Source of the DNA: an uncultured Sutterella sp.
Lineage (GTDB): Bacteria; Pseudomonadota; Gammaproteobacteria; Burkholderiales; Burkholderiaceae_F
Assembly (NCBI GenBank): GCA_900544345.1
Contig: UQUR01000013.1
Span: 1-36,503, forward strand
Length of the DNA stretch: 36,503 nt
Direction of reading: 5' to 3'
Shown here: positions 1 through 6,471 of the stretch, piece by piece
How the letters are laid out: each line of letters opens with the position of its first letter
Position numbering within the stretch: the first letter of the stretch is position 1
Made by a program: the position numbers and the translations under genes
Notes under the pieces: model-generated
What the model saw: only the letters and a program-made list of their open reading frames with translations
What the model was told of the DNA's origin: nothing
Databases searched by the model: none

Positions 1-195
1 CGCCTTTTTCAAAAGGCTTTCATACTCAGAGTCGCTCAAACGCTGACGTCCGATACTGAGCGTCATTGCGCAAGCGCTTAATTCACAATCTGATCGAGTT
101 TCTGACAAAAAAGCAATACCGCCAGTCATGGTTTTACCAACATAAAAAAACAAAGCGTCTTTATTGTTGACGCTCACAATGAATATACGTGCCAT
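1..195 (-). CDS. Partial hypothetical protein, N-terminal part, runs off the left edge
   Basis: A minus-strand frame stays open from about position 300 down to base 1, so the gene continues outside the window. The start chosen is the ATG at 195-193, giving MARIFIVSVNNKDALFFYVG and 65 residues in total before the edge. An AAGGG stretch lies about 15 nt upstream of it. An upstream in-frame ATG at 276 is also possible. The N-terminus has alternating hydrophobic residues (ARIFIVSV, ALFFYVGK), followed by a more polar part with two cysteines. I recognise no family. It is divergent from the heptose operon, with 127 bp between the two starts. The other strand has stops in all frames within the first 81 bp. 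The long open frame makes a gene likely but does not prove one. Confidence 0.42.
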   Translation of the reverse strand, partial: MARIFIVSVNNKDALFFYVGKTMTGGIAFLSETRSDCELSACAMTLSIGRQRLSDSEYESLLKKA

Positions 196-322
196 TGTAC
201 GTTGGGGATTTTTCCCTTGCCACAGAAATACCCTGAAAATAACTATTAGATACAGCTTTTTCGGGCAAAAAGACATTCTGATGCTTAAAATTGGCGAAAA
301 ATGCTAAATAAAGGATATTAAC

Positions 323-1279
323 GTGGCTAACTGTTTCAGCCAAAAGAAGATTTTAGTTGCTGGCGATGCCATGCTTGACCGCTACTGGTTTGGCGACGCC
401 AACCGTATTTCCCCCGAAGCTCCGGTTCCGGTTGTTCGCATTACTCGTCAGGAAGAACGCTTAGGAGGGGCGGCCAATGTCGCATTAAATATTTGTGCTC
501 TGGGAGCCAGAGCCAAATTATTATCCGTCGTTGGGTGTGATGAAGCTGGCTCTACTGTTGAGCGCCTTTTAAACGAAAAAGGCATTGAGCCACACCTTCA
601 CCGAGATCCCGACCTCAAAACAACAGTTAAATTAAGAATTGTCGCTCGCCAGCAACAAATGCTGCGTGCAGATTTTGAAAATCGACCGACTACTGCGGTC
701 TTGGCTAAGCACCTTAGCGAGTATGAAAAATTAATTGATGACTGTGAAGTCATTGTCCTATCAGACTATGGTAAAGGCGGACTCGATCATATTGCCCGAA
801 TGATTGATTGTGCACGAAAGAAAAATATTCCCGTTCTGATCGACCCCAAAGGCAGTAATTACGACCGCTACCGCGGCGCCACGGTGATCACTCCGAACCG
901 TTCAGAGCTCGCTCAGGTGGTGGGCAATTGGAACAGTGAAGAAGAGCTCACCCAGAAGGCGCACACGCTGCGCGAAAAGCTTAATCTCACCGCTTTGCTT
1001 TTAACCCGAAGCGAAGAAGGCATGACCTTATATACGGATGCCGGTGAAAAAACAATCCCTGCTCAGGCGCTTGAAGTCTATGATGTCTCTGGAGCGGGTG
1101 ATACGGTCATTGCCGTTATGGCCACGATGATGGCAATGGGTGAAAGTTTAGAAGAATCCATGCGCATCGCCAATCGTGCAGGTGGAATTGTTGTCGGCAA
1201 GTTAGGCACAGCCACTGTCAGTTTCGAAGAGCTTTTCCCAAATGGCTATGAGGATCTTTTTGCAGGAGAAAAATTGTGA
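323..1279 (+). CDS. rfaE1: D-glycero-beta-D-manno-heptose-7-phosphate kinase
   Basis: A cytoplasmic PfkB/ribokinase-family kinase of 318 residues that phosphorylates heptose 7-phosphate at C1, an early step to ADP-L-glycero-D-manno-heptose for the LPS inner core. Visible signatures are the sugar-site GGAAN at 48-52, DPKG at 174-177, TPN at 190-192, and VSGAGDT at 255-261, whose Asp260 is the expected catalytic base. The length matches the kinase half of E. coli HldE; the adenylyltransferase half is a separate gene three positions downstream. The start is GTG at 323, with AAGG at 311-314 as ribosome binding site. The stop overlaps the GTG of the next gene by 4 nt, so the four genes are probably translationally coupled. 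Confidence 0.95.
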   Translation: MANCFSQKKILVAGDAMLDRYWFGDANRISPEAPVPVVRITRQEERLGGAANVALNICALGARAKLLSVVGCDEAGSTVERLLNEKGIEPHLHRDPDLKTTVKLRIVARQQQMLRADFENRPTTAVLAKHLSEYEKLIDDCEVIVLSDYGKGGLDHIARMIDCARKKNIPVLIDPKGSNYDRYRGATVITPNRSELAQVVGNWNSEEELTQKAHTLREKLNLTALLLTRSEEGMTLYTDAGEKTIPAQALEVYDVSGAGDTVIAVMATMMAMGESLEESMRIANRAGGIVVGKLGTATVSFEELFPNGYEDLFAGEKL

Positions 1280-2310
1280 GCATCATTGTTACGGGGGCTG
1301 CCGGCTTTATCGGCGCCAATAATGTTTTGGCTTTAAATAAACGTGGATACACGGATATTATTGCTGTCGACAACCTCACCCATGCCGACAAATTTAAAAA
1401 TTTAGCCGAATGCCAAATCAGCGACTATTTTGATAAGCGTGATTTCATTGAGTTGGTTCGCGCACGTAAAATCGCCAAACCCGAAGCTATTTTCCATCAA
1501 GGGGCCTGCTCTGACACAATGGAAACGGACGGCCGTTACATGATGCAGAATAACTATCGGTATACACTGGAATTATTCAACTGGGCCCAAGAGCTTGGCG
1601 TTCCGATGATTTATGCCTCCTCAGCAGCCACTTACGGAGCAAGCTCCACTTTTGTCGAAGATCCTCAATTCGAAGGACCGCTTAACGTCTACGGTTACTC
1701 TAAGTTCCTCTTTGACCAAGTGCTCAGAGCTAAGCTGGCAAAAGGCGAAGTGAAGGCTCCGGTGATTGGTCTGCGTTATTTCAACGTATATGGCCCCCAT
1801 GAGCAACACAAAGGCCGTATGGCTAGTGTTGCTTTCCACCAATTTTTCCAATTCCGTAAAGACGGCTACGTACGTCTTTTTGAAGGCTGTCTTGGATATG
1901 GCAACGGCGAACAGGAACGAGACTTTGTCTATGTTGACGATGTCGTTGCTGTCAATCTGCACTTTTTCGATAAACCGGTCACTGGAATTTATAACTGCGG
2001 CACAGGTCGTGCTCAGCCGTTTAACGATGTCTCTTTAGGTGTTGTTAACGCTTTGCGCGCTCACGCTGGACAAGAAAAAATCTCTCTGCAAGAAGCTGTC
2101 CAAGCAGGCTTTATCCGCTACATACCCTTCCCGGAATCGTTAAAAGGCAAATATCAAGCCTACACACAGGCCGATCTCACCAAACTTCGCGCTGCCGGCT
2201 GTGACGTTCATTTTAGAAGTGTAGAGGAAGGCACCGCGGACTATGTTACCGATCTTTTAACGCGCTACCGAGATGTCGCAGCCGATCCCACAATTGCCGA
2301 AGCCAAATGA
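1276..2310 (+). CDS. hldD: ADP-L-glycero-D-manno-heptose 6-epimerase
   Basis: A short-chain dehydrogenase/reductase-type epimerase of 344 residues that converts ADP-D-glycero-D-manno-heptose to the L-glycero form, the last step before LPS core assembly. The NADP-binding Rossmann motif TGAAGFIGA spans residues 6-14. The catalytic elements are Ser115/Ser116 in ASSAATYG and the YxxxK pair Tyr139/Lys143 in VYGYSK. The HQGACSDT segment at 74-81 is typical of HldD. The start is GTG at 1276, preceded by GGAG at 1265-1268. It overlaps the kinase stop by 4 nt and its own stop overlaps the next ATG by 4 nt. The length is slightly above the usual 310-330 because of a longer C-terminus. Confidence 0.95.
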   Translation: MSIIVTGAAGFIGANNVLALNKRGYTDIIAVDNLTHADKFKNLAECQISDYFDKRDFIELVRARKIAKPEAIFHQGACSDTMETDGRYMMQNNYRYTLELFNWAQELGVPMIYASSAATYGASSTFVEDPQFEGPLNVYGYSKFLFDQVLRAKLAKGEVKAPVIGLRYFNVYGPHEQHKGRMASVAFHQFFQFRKDGYVRLFEGCLGYGNGEQERDFVYVDDVVAVNLHFFDKPVTGIYNCGTGRAQPFNDVSLGVVNALRAHAGQEKISLQEAVQAGFIRYIPFPESLKGKYQAYTQADLTKLRAAGCDVHFRSVEEGTADYVTDLLTRYRDVAADPTIAEAK

Positions 2311-2873
2311 CACTAAAAAAGGCTGCTTTTTTGGATCGTGACGGCGTGATCAATGTTGATCACGCCTATGTCCACACCCCAGAAGAATTCTCGTTTATAG
2401 ATGGCGTTTTCGAAGCCTGCAGAAAACTGCAGTCTGCGGGTTTTTTGCTGATTATTGCCACCAATCAAAGTGGTATCGGTCGAGGTTATTACAGCGAACA
2501 GGGTTTCAATGCCCTTTGCGATTGGATGAAGAGCCAATTTGAACAAAAAGGCATCAGAATTGACGACATTTTTTTCTGTCCACATCATCCGCAAAAGGCA
2601 CTTGAAAAGTATCGTTGCGAGTGCAACTGTCGAAAACCCAAACCAGGAATGCTTTTGGCTGCCCAACAGAAATGGTCGATTGACATGAAAGCAAGCCTGA
2701 TGGTGGGCGATAAAGTAAGCGATATGCAAGCTGCGGCAGCTGCCGGCATTGGGACTAGAATACTTGTCGGCAAAGACGGACTTGTCCGTCCCGAGCCCGT
2801 TGAAGAATGTACTCATACGGCTAAGAACCTTCTAGAAGCTACCAATTTCATCACTTTGGAACATCCTTTATGA
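2307..2873 (+). CDS. gmhB: D-glycero-beta-D-manno-heptose-1,7-bisphosphate 7-phosphatase
   Basis: A HAD-superfamily (HisB-N type) phosphatase of 188 residues that removes the 7-phosphate from heptose 1,7-bisphosphate between the kinase and adenylyltransferase steps. The nucleophile motif DRDGVIN has Asp10 and Asp12. ATNQSGIGRG lies at 51-60. The acidic motif GDKVSD lies at 134-139. The GmhB zinc loop is intact: CPHHP at 91-95 and the cluster CECNCRKPKPGM at 104-115, where Cys106 and Cys108 align with the E. coli zinc ligands. Start and stop both overlap the neighbours through ATGA sequences. Histidinol-phosphate phosphatase is the main alternative, but the heptose operon context argues for GmhB. 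Confidence 0.94.
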   Translation: MTLKKAAFLDRDGVINVDHAYVHTPEEFSFIDGVFEACRKLQSAGFLLIIATNQSGIGRGYYSEQGFNALCDWMKSQFEQKGIRIDDIFFCPHHPQKALEKYRCECNCRKPKPGMLLAAQQKWSIDMKASLMVGDKVSDMQAAAAAGIGTRILVGKDGLVRPEPVEECTHTAKNLLEATNFITLEHPL

Positions 2874-3379
2874 GCACTCGACTTCCAGCACCTGATTTTG
2901 AAAGCAAAATCACCGATATGGAGCATTTACAAGAGCGTGCCTCAGCACTGCCTCATCCTGTTGTCATGACAAACGGTGTTTTCGATATATTGCACAGAGG
3001 ACATGTCACCTATTTGGCCCAAGCCCGTGCATTGGGAGCCAGTCTTGTAGTAGCGATTAATTCGGATGCCTCAGTCAAAATGCTTGGTAAAGGTGATGAG
3101 CGCCCCATTAATACTCAAACAGACAGAGCAGCAGTATTAGCCGCACTCGAGAGCGTGGATCTAGTGGTTGTTTTTGAAGATAAGGTACCTCTTAAAGCGG
3201 TACAAACCGCCCATCCGGATATTTACGTAAAAGGCGGAGACTATCGGATTGAAGACTTACCAGAAGCAAAGCTTGTAGCCACATGGGGAGCTAAAACTGT
3301 TACAGTGCAATTTGAACATCAACGCTCCACTACTGCCCTATTACAAAAAATTAGTCATCTTAATCTTCAAAAAAAGTAA
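2870..3379 (+). CDS. rfaE2: D-glycero-beta-D-manno-heptose 1-phosphate adenylyltransferase
   Basis: A nucleotidyltransferase of the cytidylyltransferase-like family, 169 residues, that joins heptose 1-phosphate to ATP to form ADP-D-glycero-D-manno-heptose. The family motif TNGVFDILHRGH spans 34-45, with the HxGH pair His42/His45. The C-terminal RSTTALLQKI matches the conserved STT helix that closes the active site. It is the stand-alone counterpart of the C-terminal domain of E. coli HldE, a split common in Betaproteobacteria. It overlaps gmhB by 4 nt and is the last gene of the operon, with an intrinsic terminator 19 nt after the stop. Confidence 0.94.
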   Translation: MSTRLPAPDFESKITDMEHLQERASALPHPVVMTNGVFDILHRGHVTYLAQARALGASLVVAINSDASVKMLGKGDERPINTQTDRAAVLAALESVDLVVVFEDKVPLKAVQTAHPDIYVKGGDYRIEDLPEAKLVATWGAKTVTVQFEHQRSTTALLQKISHLNLQKK

Positions 3380-3397
3380 TTTCTTTCTGACGAAAAG

Positions 3398-3427
3398 CTC
3401 CGAAATTTCTTTTTTCGGAGTTTTTTT
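3398..3427 (+). terminator. Intrinsic terminator of the heptose operon
   Basis: An 8-bp stem, CTCCGAAA pairing with TTTCGGAG (3398-3405 and 3413-3420), is followed directly by seven T. It lies just after the rfaE2 stop. Confidence 0.9.
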
Positions 3428-3529
3428 CTTATTCATTCTCAAAGATTAGGGTTTTTCCTATAACCTCTAACTCATTGAATAGATAAATAAAATTAAAAAA
3501 ACTTTTTATTTGTTTACTTATTTGTATAT

Positions 3530-3541
3530 TTTGTCGACAAA
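3530..3541. promoter_or_regulatory. Putative GntR/FCD operator upstream of the lyase operon
   Basis: The perfect 12-bp palindrome TTTGTCGACAAA lies about 97 nt before the lyase ATG, in very AT-rich DNA next to a possible -10 box (TATATT, 3525-3530). The same 13 nt, TTTGTCGACAAAT, recurs at 14900-14912 between gntR and the second Dcu gene. The GT-AC arms flanked by T and A resemble operators of the FadR branch of the GntR family. That the window's GntR protein binds here is inference. Confidence 0.65.
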
Positions 3542-3637
3542 TAAGAGTAAAGTTAGATTACCTGATTTTATTGGGTTATTTTCCTTTTCTATTTTTTTTA
3601 ATTTTTATATTTATTTTTAATATTCAAGGAGTTAAAG

Positions 3638-5035
3638 ATGGATAGCAAGTCTAGAAGTGGTCGCTTTGATTTGTCGGCAAATAAATTGGTAGAGGATTTC
3701 AACGCCACGATCATGATTGAGCAGCGTAACTGCCCCTTTGATATTAAGGGCTCTCAAGCTCACGCAACCATGCTCGGCCGTCAAGGCATCATCAGTAAAG
3801 AAGATGCTGAAGCTATTTGCAAGGGACTTGACCAAGTGGCTCAAGAAATCCGAGACGGGAAATTTGTCTTCCGTACCGCCGATGAAGACATCCATATGGC
3901 TATTGAAAAGCGCATGACTGAAATCGTTGGTCCCGCAGGCGGTCGCTTGCATACTGCCCGTTCACGTAATGACCAAACAACCGTGACAACCAAAATGATG
4001 CTTCGCGCCACGATTCGCGAAGTTCAAGAAGCAATCCGCAACTTACAAAAGGAATGCGTAGAAATTGCTCAAAATCATCTCGACGTCATCATGCCGGGAT
4101 ACACCCATATGCAAACCGGCCAGCCGATTCTCTTTTCTCATTGGATGATGGCCTACTTCTGGATGCTAGAGCGTGACTTCACTCGCTTTGATAACCTCTA
4201 CGACCGTATGGGTCGCTGCCCGCTTGGCGCTGCTGCATTAGCGGGTACCGATTTCCCAATTGACCGCGAATTTACAGCTAAAGCCTTGGGTTTTGATGCA
4301 CCGACAGAAAACTCTATTGACTCGGTAAGTGATCGAGACCATATGGTGGAATTCAATGCCTGTGCAGCCATGTGCTACATGCATTTGAGCCGTCTTTCCG
4401 AAGAATTGGTGACATTCTCCACTCAAGACTTCAAGTTCATTGAACTTTCGGATGACTTCTGCACTGGCTCTTCCATCATGCCTCAAAAGAAAAATCCTGA
4501 TATTGCCGAAAAAATCCGTGGTAAAACAGGTCGTGTCTACGGCAATCTCATGGCAATGCTGACCATCATGAAGGGTTTACCGTTGGCCTACAACACTGAC
4601 CTCTCCGAAGATAAAGAACAGGTCTTTGACTCCATTGATACGCTTTTGGCCAGTTTGCGCATTATGACCCCCATGATTGCCAAGATGACCGTCAATGCAA
4701 AGAAAATGCGTCAAAACGCCGATCTGGGTTATTCCAATGCTACAGATTTGGCCGACTACCTTGCCCGCAAAGGAGTGCCGTTCCGTGAGGCTCACCATGT
4801 GGTCGGCTCTATGGTCAACTATTGCATCAAACACGGCAAACGCTTAGACGACCTGAGTCTTGAAGAATACAAGAGCTTTAACGACAAAATCGAAGAAGAT
4901 ATCCGTCATGAAATCGCTCTGGAAACCTGTGTCAAGGCTCGTAAATCCTATGGCGGCACAGCTCCCGAAGCCGTACGTCATCAACTTGATGTTGCTCGAA
5001 GAGTTTTAGAAAACGAAGCTCAAAAACTTCAATAG
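3638..5035 (+). CDS. Argininosuccinate-lyase-like fumarate-releasing C-N lyase, substrate uncertain
   Basis: A 465-residue member of the fumarase/aspartase superfamily, closest in motifs to ArgH. These enzymes eliminate fumarate from N-substituted aspartates. Visible are DIKGSQAHATML (35-46), RSRNDQ (108-113, Asn111), GYTHMQ with Thr156 and the general-acid/base partner His157, SVSDRDHMVEF (229-239), and the catalytic loop GSSIMPQKKN (277-286, Ser278). In argininosuccinate lyases the YNxDxQEDK motif carries a Gln that contacts the arginine part. Here it reads YNTDLSEDK, with Ser323 in that place, and the N-terminal Ser contact is Thr24. The gene is not near other arg genes. It is followed after 28 nt by a Dcu-type carrier and then by an MmgE/PrpD gene, which suggests a catabolic lyase for an N-succinyl compound. 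True ArgH remains possible. The start follows AAGGAG at 3626-3631. Confidence 0.75.
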   Translation: MDSKSRSGRFDLSANKLVEDFNATIMIEQRNCPFDIKGSQAHATMLGRQGIISKEDAEAICKGLDQVAQEIRDGKFVFRTADEDIHMAIEKRMTEIVGPAGGRLHTARSRNDQTTVTTKMMLRATIREVQEAIRNLQKECVEIAQNHLDVIMPGYTHMQTGQPILFSHWMMAYFWMLERDFTRFDNLYDRMGRCPLGAAALAGTDFPIDREFTAKALGFDAPTENSIDSVSDRDHMVEFNACAAMCYMHLSRLSEELVTFSTQDFKFIELSDDFCTGSSIMPQKKNPDIAEKIRGKTGRVYGNLMAMLTIMKGLPLAYNTDLSEDKEQVFDSIDTLLASLRIMTPMIAKMTVNAKKMRQNADLGYSNATDLADYLARKGVPFREAHHVVGSMVNYCIKHGKRLDDLSLEEYKSFNDKIEEDIRHEIALETCVKARKSYGGTAPEAVRHQLDVARRVLENEAQKLQ

Positions 5036-5063
5036 TTTTATTTGAGTAAGGAAATTAATCATC

Positions 5064-6398
5064 ATGGAAACTGATTTAAATTTCTGGCTACAGCTTGCCG
5101 TCATGCTTGTTTGTATCGGTGTCGGCGGACGCTTCGGTGGCGTTGGACTTGGCGCTGCAGGCGGCTTAGGTGTGAGCATTCTCGTTTTGGGCTTTGGACT
5201 TCAGCCTGCTTCGCCTCCTGTTTCTACGCTTTTGATTATTGTGGCCGTTATCGCCTGCACTAGTATTTTACAAGGCGCCGGCGGTCTCGATCTTTTGGTC
5301 CGTCTAGCAGAAAAAATGCTTCGCAAATGGCCTAGCGCCATCACAATTGTTGGGCCTTTTGTATGCTCTCTCTTCGTGGTTTTGTGCGGCACGGCCTATG
5401 TAGCATTTGCCGTGTATCCGGTGGTAGCCGAAGTTGCTGCCTCCGCCAAAGTACGTCCCGAAAGACCAATTGCTGCATCGGTCATTTCGGCCGGTATTGC
5501 CGTGGTGGCAAGTCCTATGAGTGCAGCGATGGCCGCATTGGTTGCGAGCTTAGCGATTTTGGATGTTTCTCTTATCCAAATTCTTGCTGTCTCTGTGCCT
5601 GCCTTTATTGTGGCTACGTTGTGCACCTGCTTGTCCGTTTTCTGGAAGGGTACGGAACTTGAAAAAGATCCTGAATTTATTCGTCGCGTGCAATCCGGCC
5701 AATACCAAGAGTTGGTTGTAGCCAGAGACGACAAACCGTTTGAAGCAACAAAAGGTCAAAAGCTTTCTGTCGGCATCTTCCTTTTGGGCGTTGTGACCGT
5801 GATTATCTTCGGTACATTTAAAGAGCTTCTTCCGTCTTGGGAAGCCGCAGGCAAAATATCGACACTGCCGATTCCTTCTTTGATCCAAATGATCATGCTT
5901 GCTTTCGGTCTGTTTATCATCGTGTTCTGCAAGGTACCTAGCAGCAAATTTGCATCCAGATCAGTCTTTGTTTCTGGCTTAATCGGTGTTGTAGGTGTGT
6001 TCGGTGTTTCTTGGCTTACCGGCACGTTCTTTGAAGCTTATAAGCCGCTTTTTGTGGATCTTTTCACAAACATGGCTCAATCTGCTCCGATGCTCTTTGG
6101 TATCGTGCTCTTTTGCTTCTCCGCTGTAATCTTAAGTCCCTCTGCAACAACCGCTGCACTCATGCCCCTTGGTGTTTCCATCGGTATTCCAGCCGGTTTA
6201 TTGGTTGCTTTGTTCCCTGCCACGTGCGGAGACTTCATCATTCCGGGTGGGGCTCAGATCGGCTGTACAGCTTTTGACCGCACCGGTACCACACACCTCG
6301 GTAAGTACGTGGTCAACCACAGCTACATCATCCCGGGTTTCGTACATATCATCTCCGGCGTAGCCGCTGGTTACTTCCTTAGCTTTATTTTCTTCTAA
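5064..6398 (+). CDS. DcuA/DcuB-family carrier, divergent subtype (paralog 1)
   Basis: A polytopic inner-membrane protein of 444 residues, the usual DcuA/DcuB length. The family carries C4-dicarboxylates (fumarate, malate, aspartate, succinate), usually as antiport. Family features are the glycine-rich first helix region GGRFGGVGLGAAGG, AGGLDLLVRLAEK, CGTAYVAFAVYP, VRPERP and the C-terminal FDRTGTT. The segment that reads LPTYPSDLAAIQFDRAGTT in the DcuB of this window reads IPGGAQIGCTAFDRTGTT here (PGGA at 394-397), so the substrate site may differ. It follows the lyase by 28 nt with AAGGAA before the ATG, and precedes the PrpD gene by 73 nt. The closest relative in the window is the carrier at 15141; the two share 29 identical bases at 6252-6280 and 16329-16357. 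Confidence 0.85.
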   Translation: METDLNFWLQLAVMLVCIGVGGRFGGVGLGAAGGLGVSILVLGFGLQPASPPVSTLLIIVAVIACTSILQGAGGLDLLVRLAEKMLRKWPSAITIVGPFVCSLFVVLCGTAYVAFAVYPVVAEVAASAKVRPERPIAASVISAGIAVVASPMSAAMAALVASLAILDVSLIQILAVSVPAFIVATLCTCLSVFWKGTELEKDPEFIRRVQSGQYQELVVARDDKPFEATKGQKLSVGIFLLGVVTVIIFGTFKELLPSWEAAGKISTLPIPSLIQMIMLAFGLFIIVFCKVPSSKFASRSVFVSGLIGVVGVFGVSWLTGTFFEAYKPLFVDLFTNMAQSAPMLFGIVLFCFSAVILSPSATTAALMPLGVSIGIPAGLLVALFPATCGDFIIPGGAQIGCTAFDRTGTTHLGKYVVNHSYIIPGFVHIISGVAAGYFLSFIFF

Positions 6399-6411
6399 AA
6401 TGAAGGAACGC

Positions 6412-6438
6412 TTGGAGTGAGCTTTATGCTCACTCCAA
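6412..6438 (+). promoter_or_regulatory. Intra-operon RNA hairpin without U tract
   Basis: A perfect 11-bp inverted repeat, TTGGAGTGAGC and its complement (6412-6422, 6428-6438), has a 5-nt loop and lies between the carrier stop and the PrpD ribosome binding site. No T run follows, so it is more likely an mRNA stability or processing element than a terminator. Confidence 0.7.
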
Positions 6439-6471
6439 ACCTTGCCTGAATACATTTTTGAAGAGTTTTTT

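Noticed and set aside
3638..5035. Straight annotation as argH of arginine biosynthesis
   Set aside because: Not excluded, but the Ser323 and Thr24 changes and the carrier/PrpD/GntR context favour a catabolic role, so no argH symbol was given.
6400..6420. Tiny open frame after the carrier stop
   Set aside because: It has only six codons and overlaps the hairpin; nothing suggests a leader peptide.
6442..6471. TTG start extending the MmgE/PrpD protein by ten residues
   Set aside because: The TTG lacks a ribosome binding site, while the ATG at 6472 has AAGAG at proper spacing.
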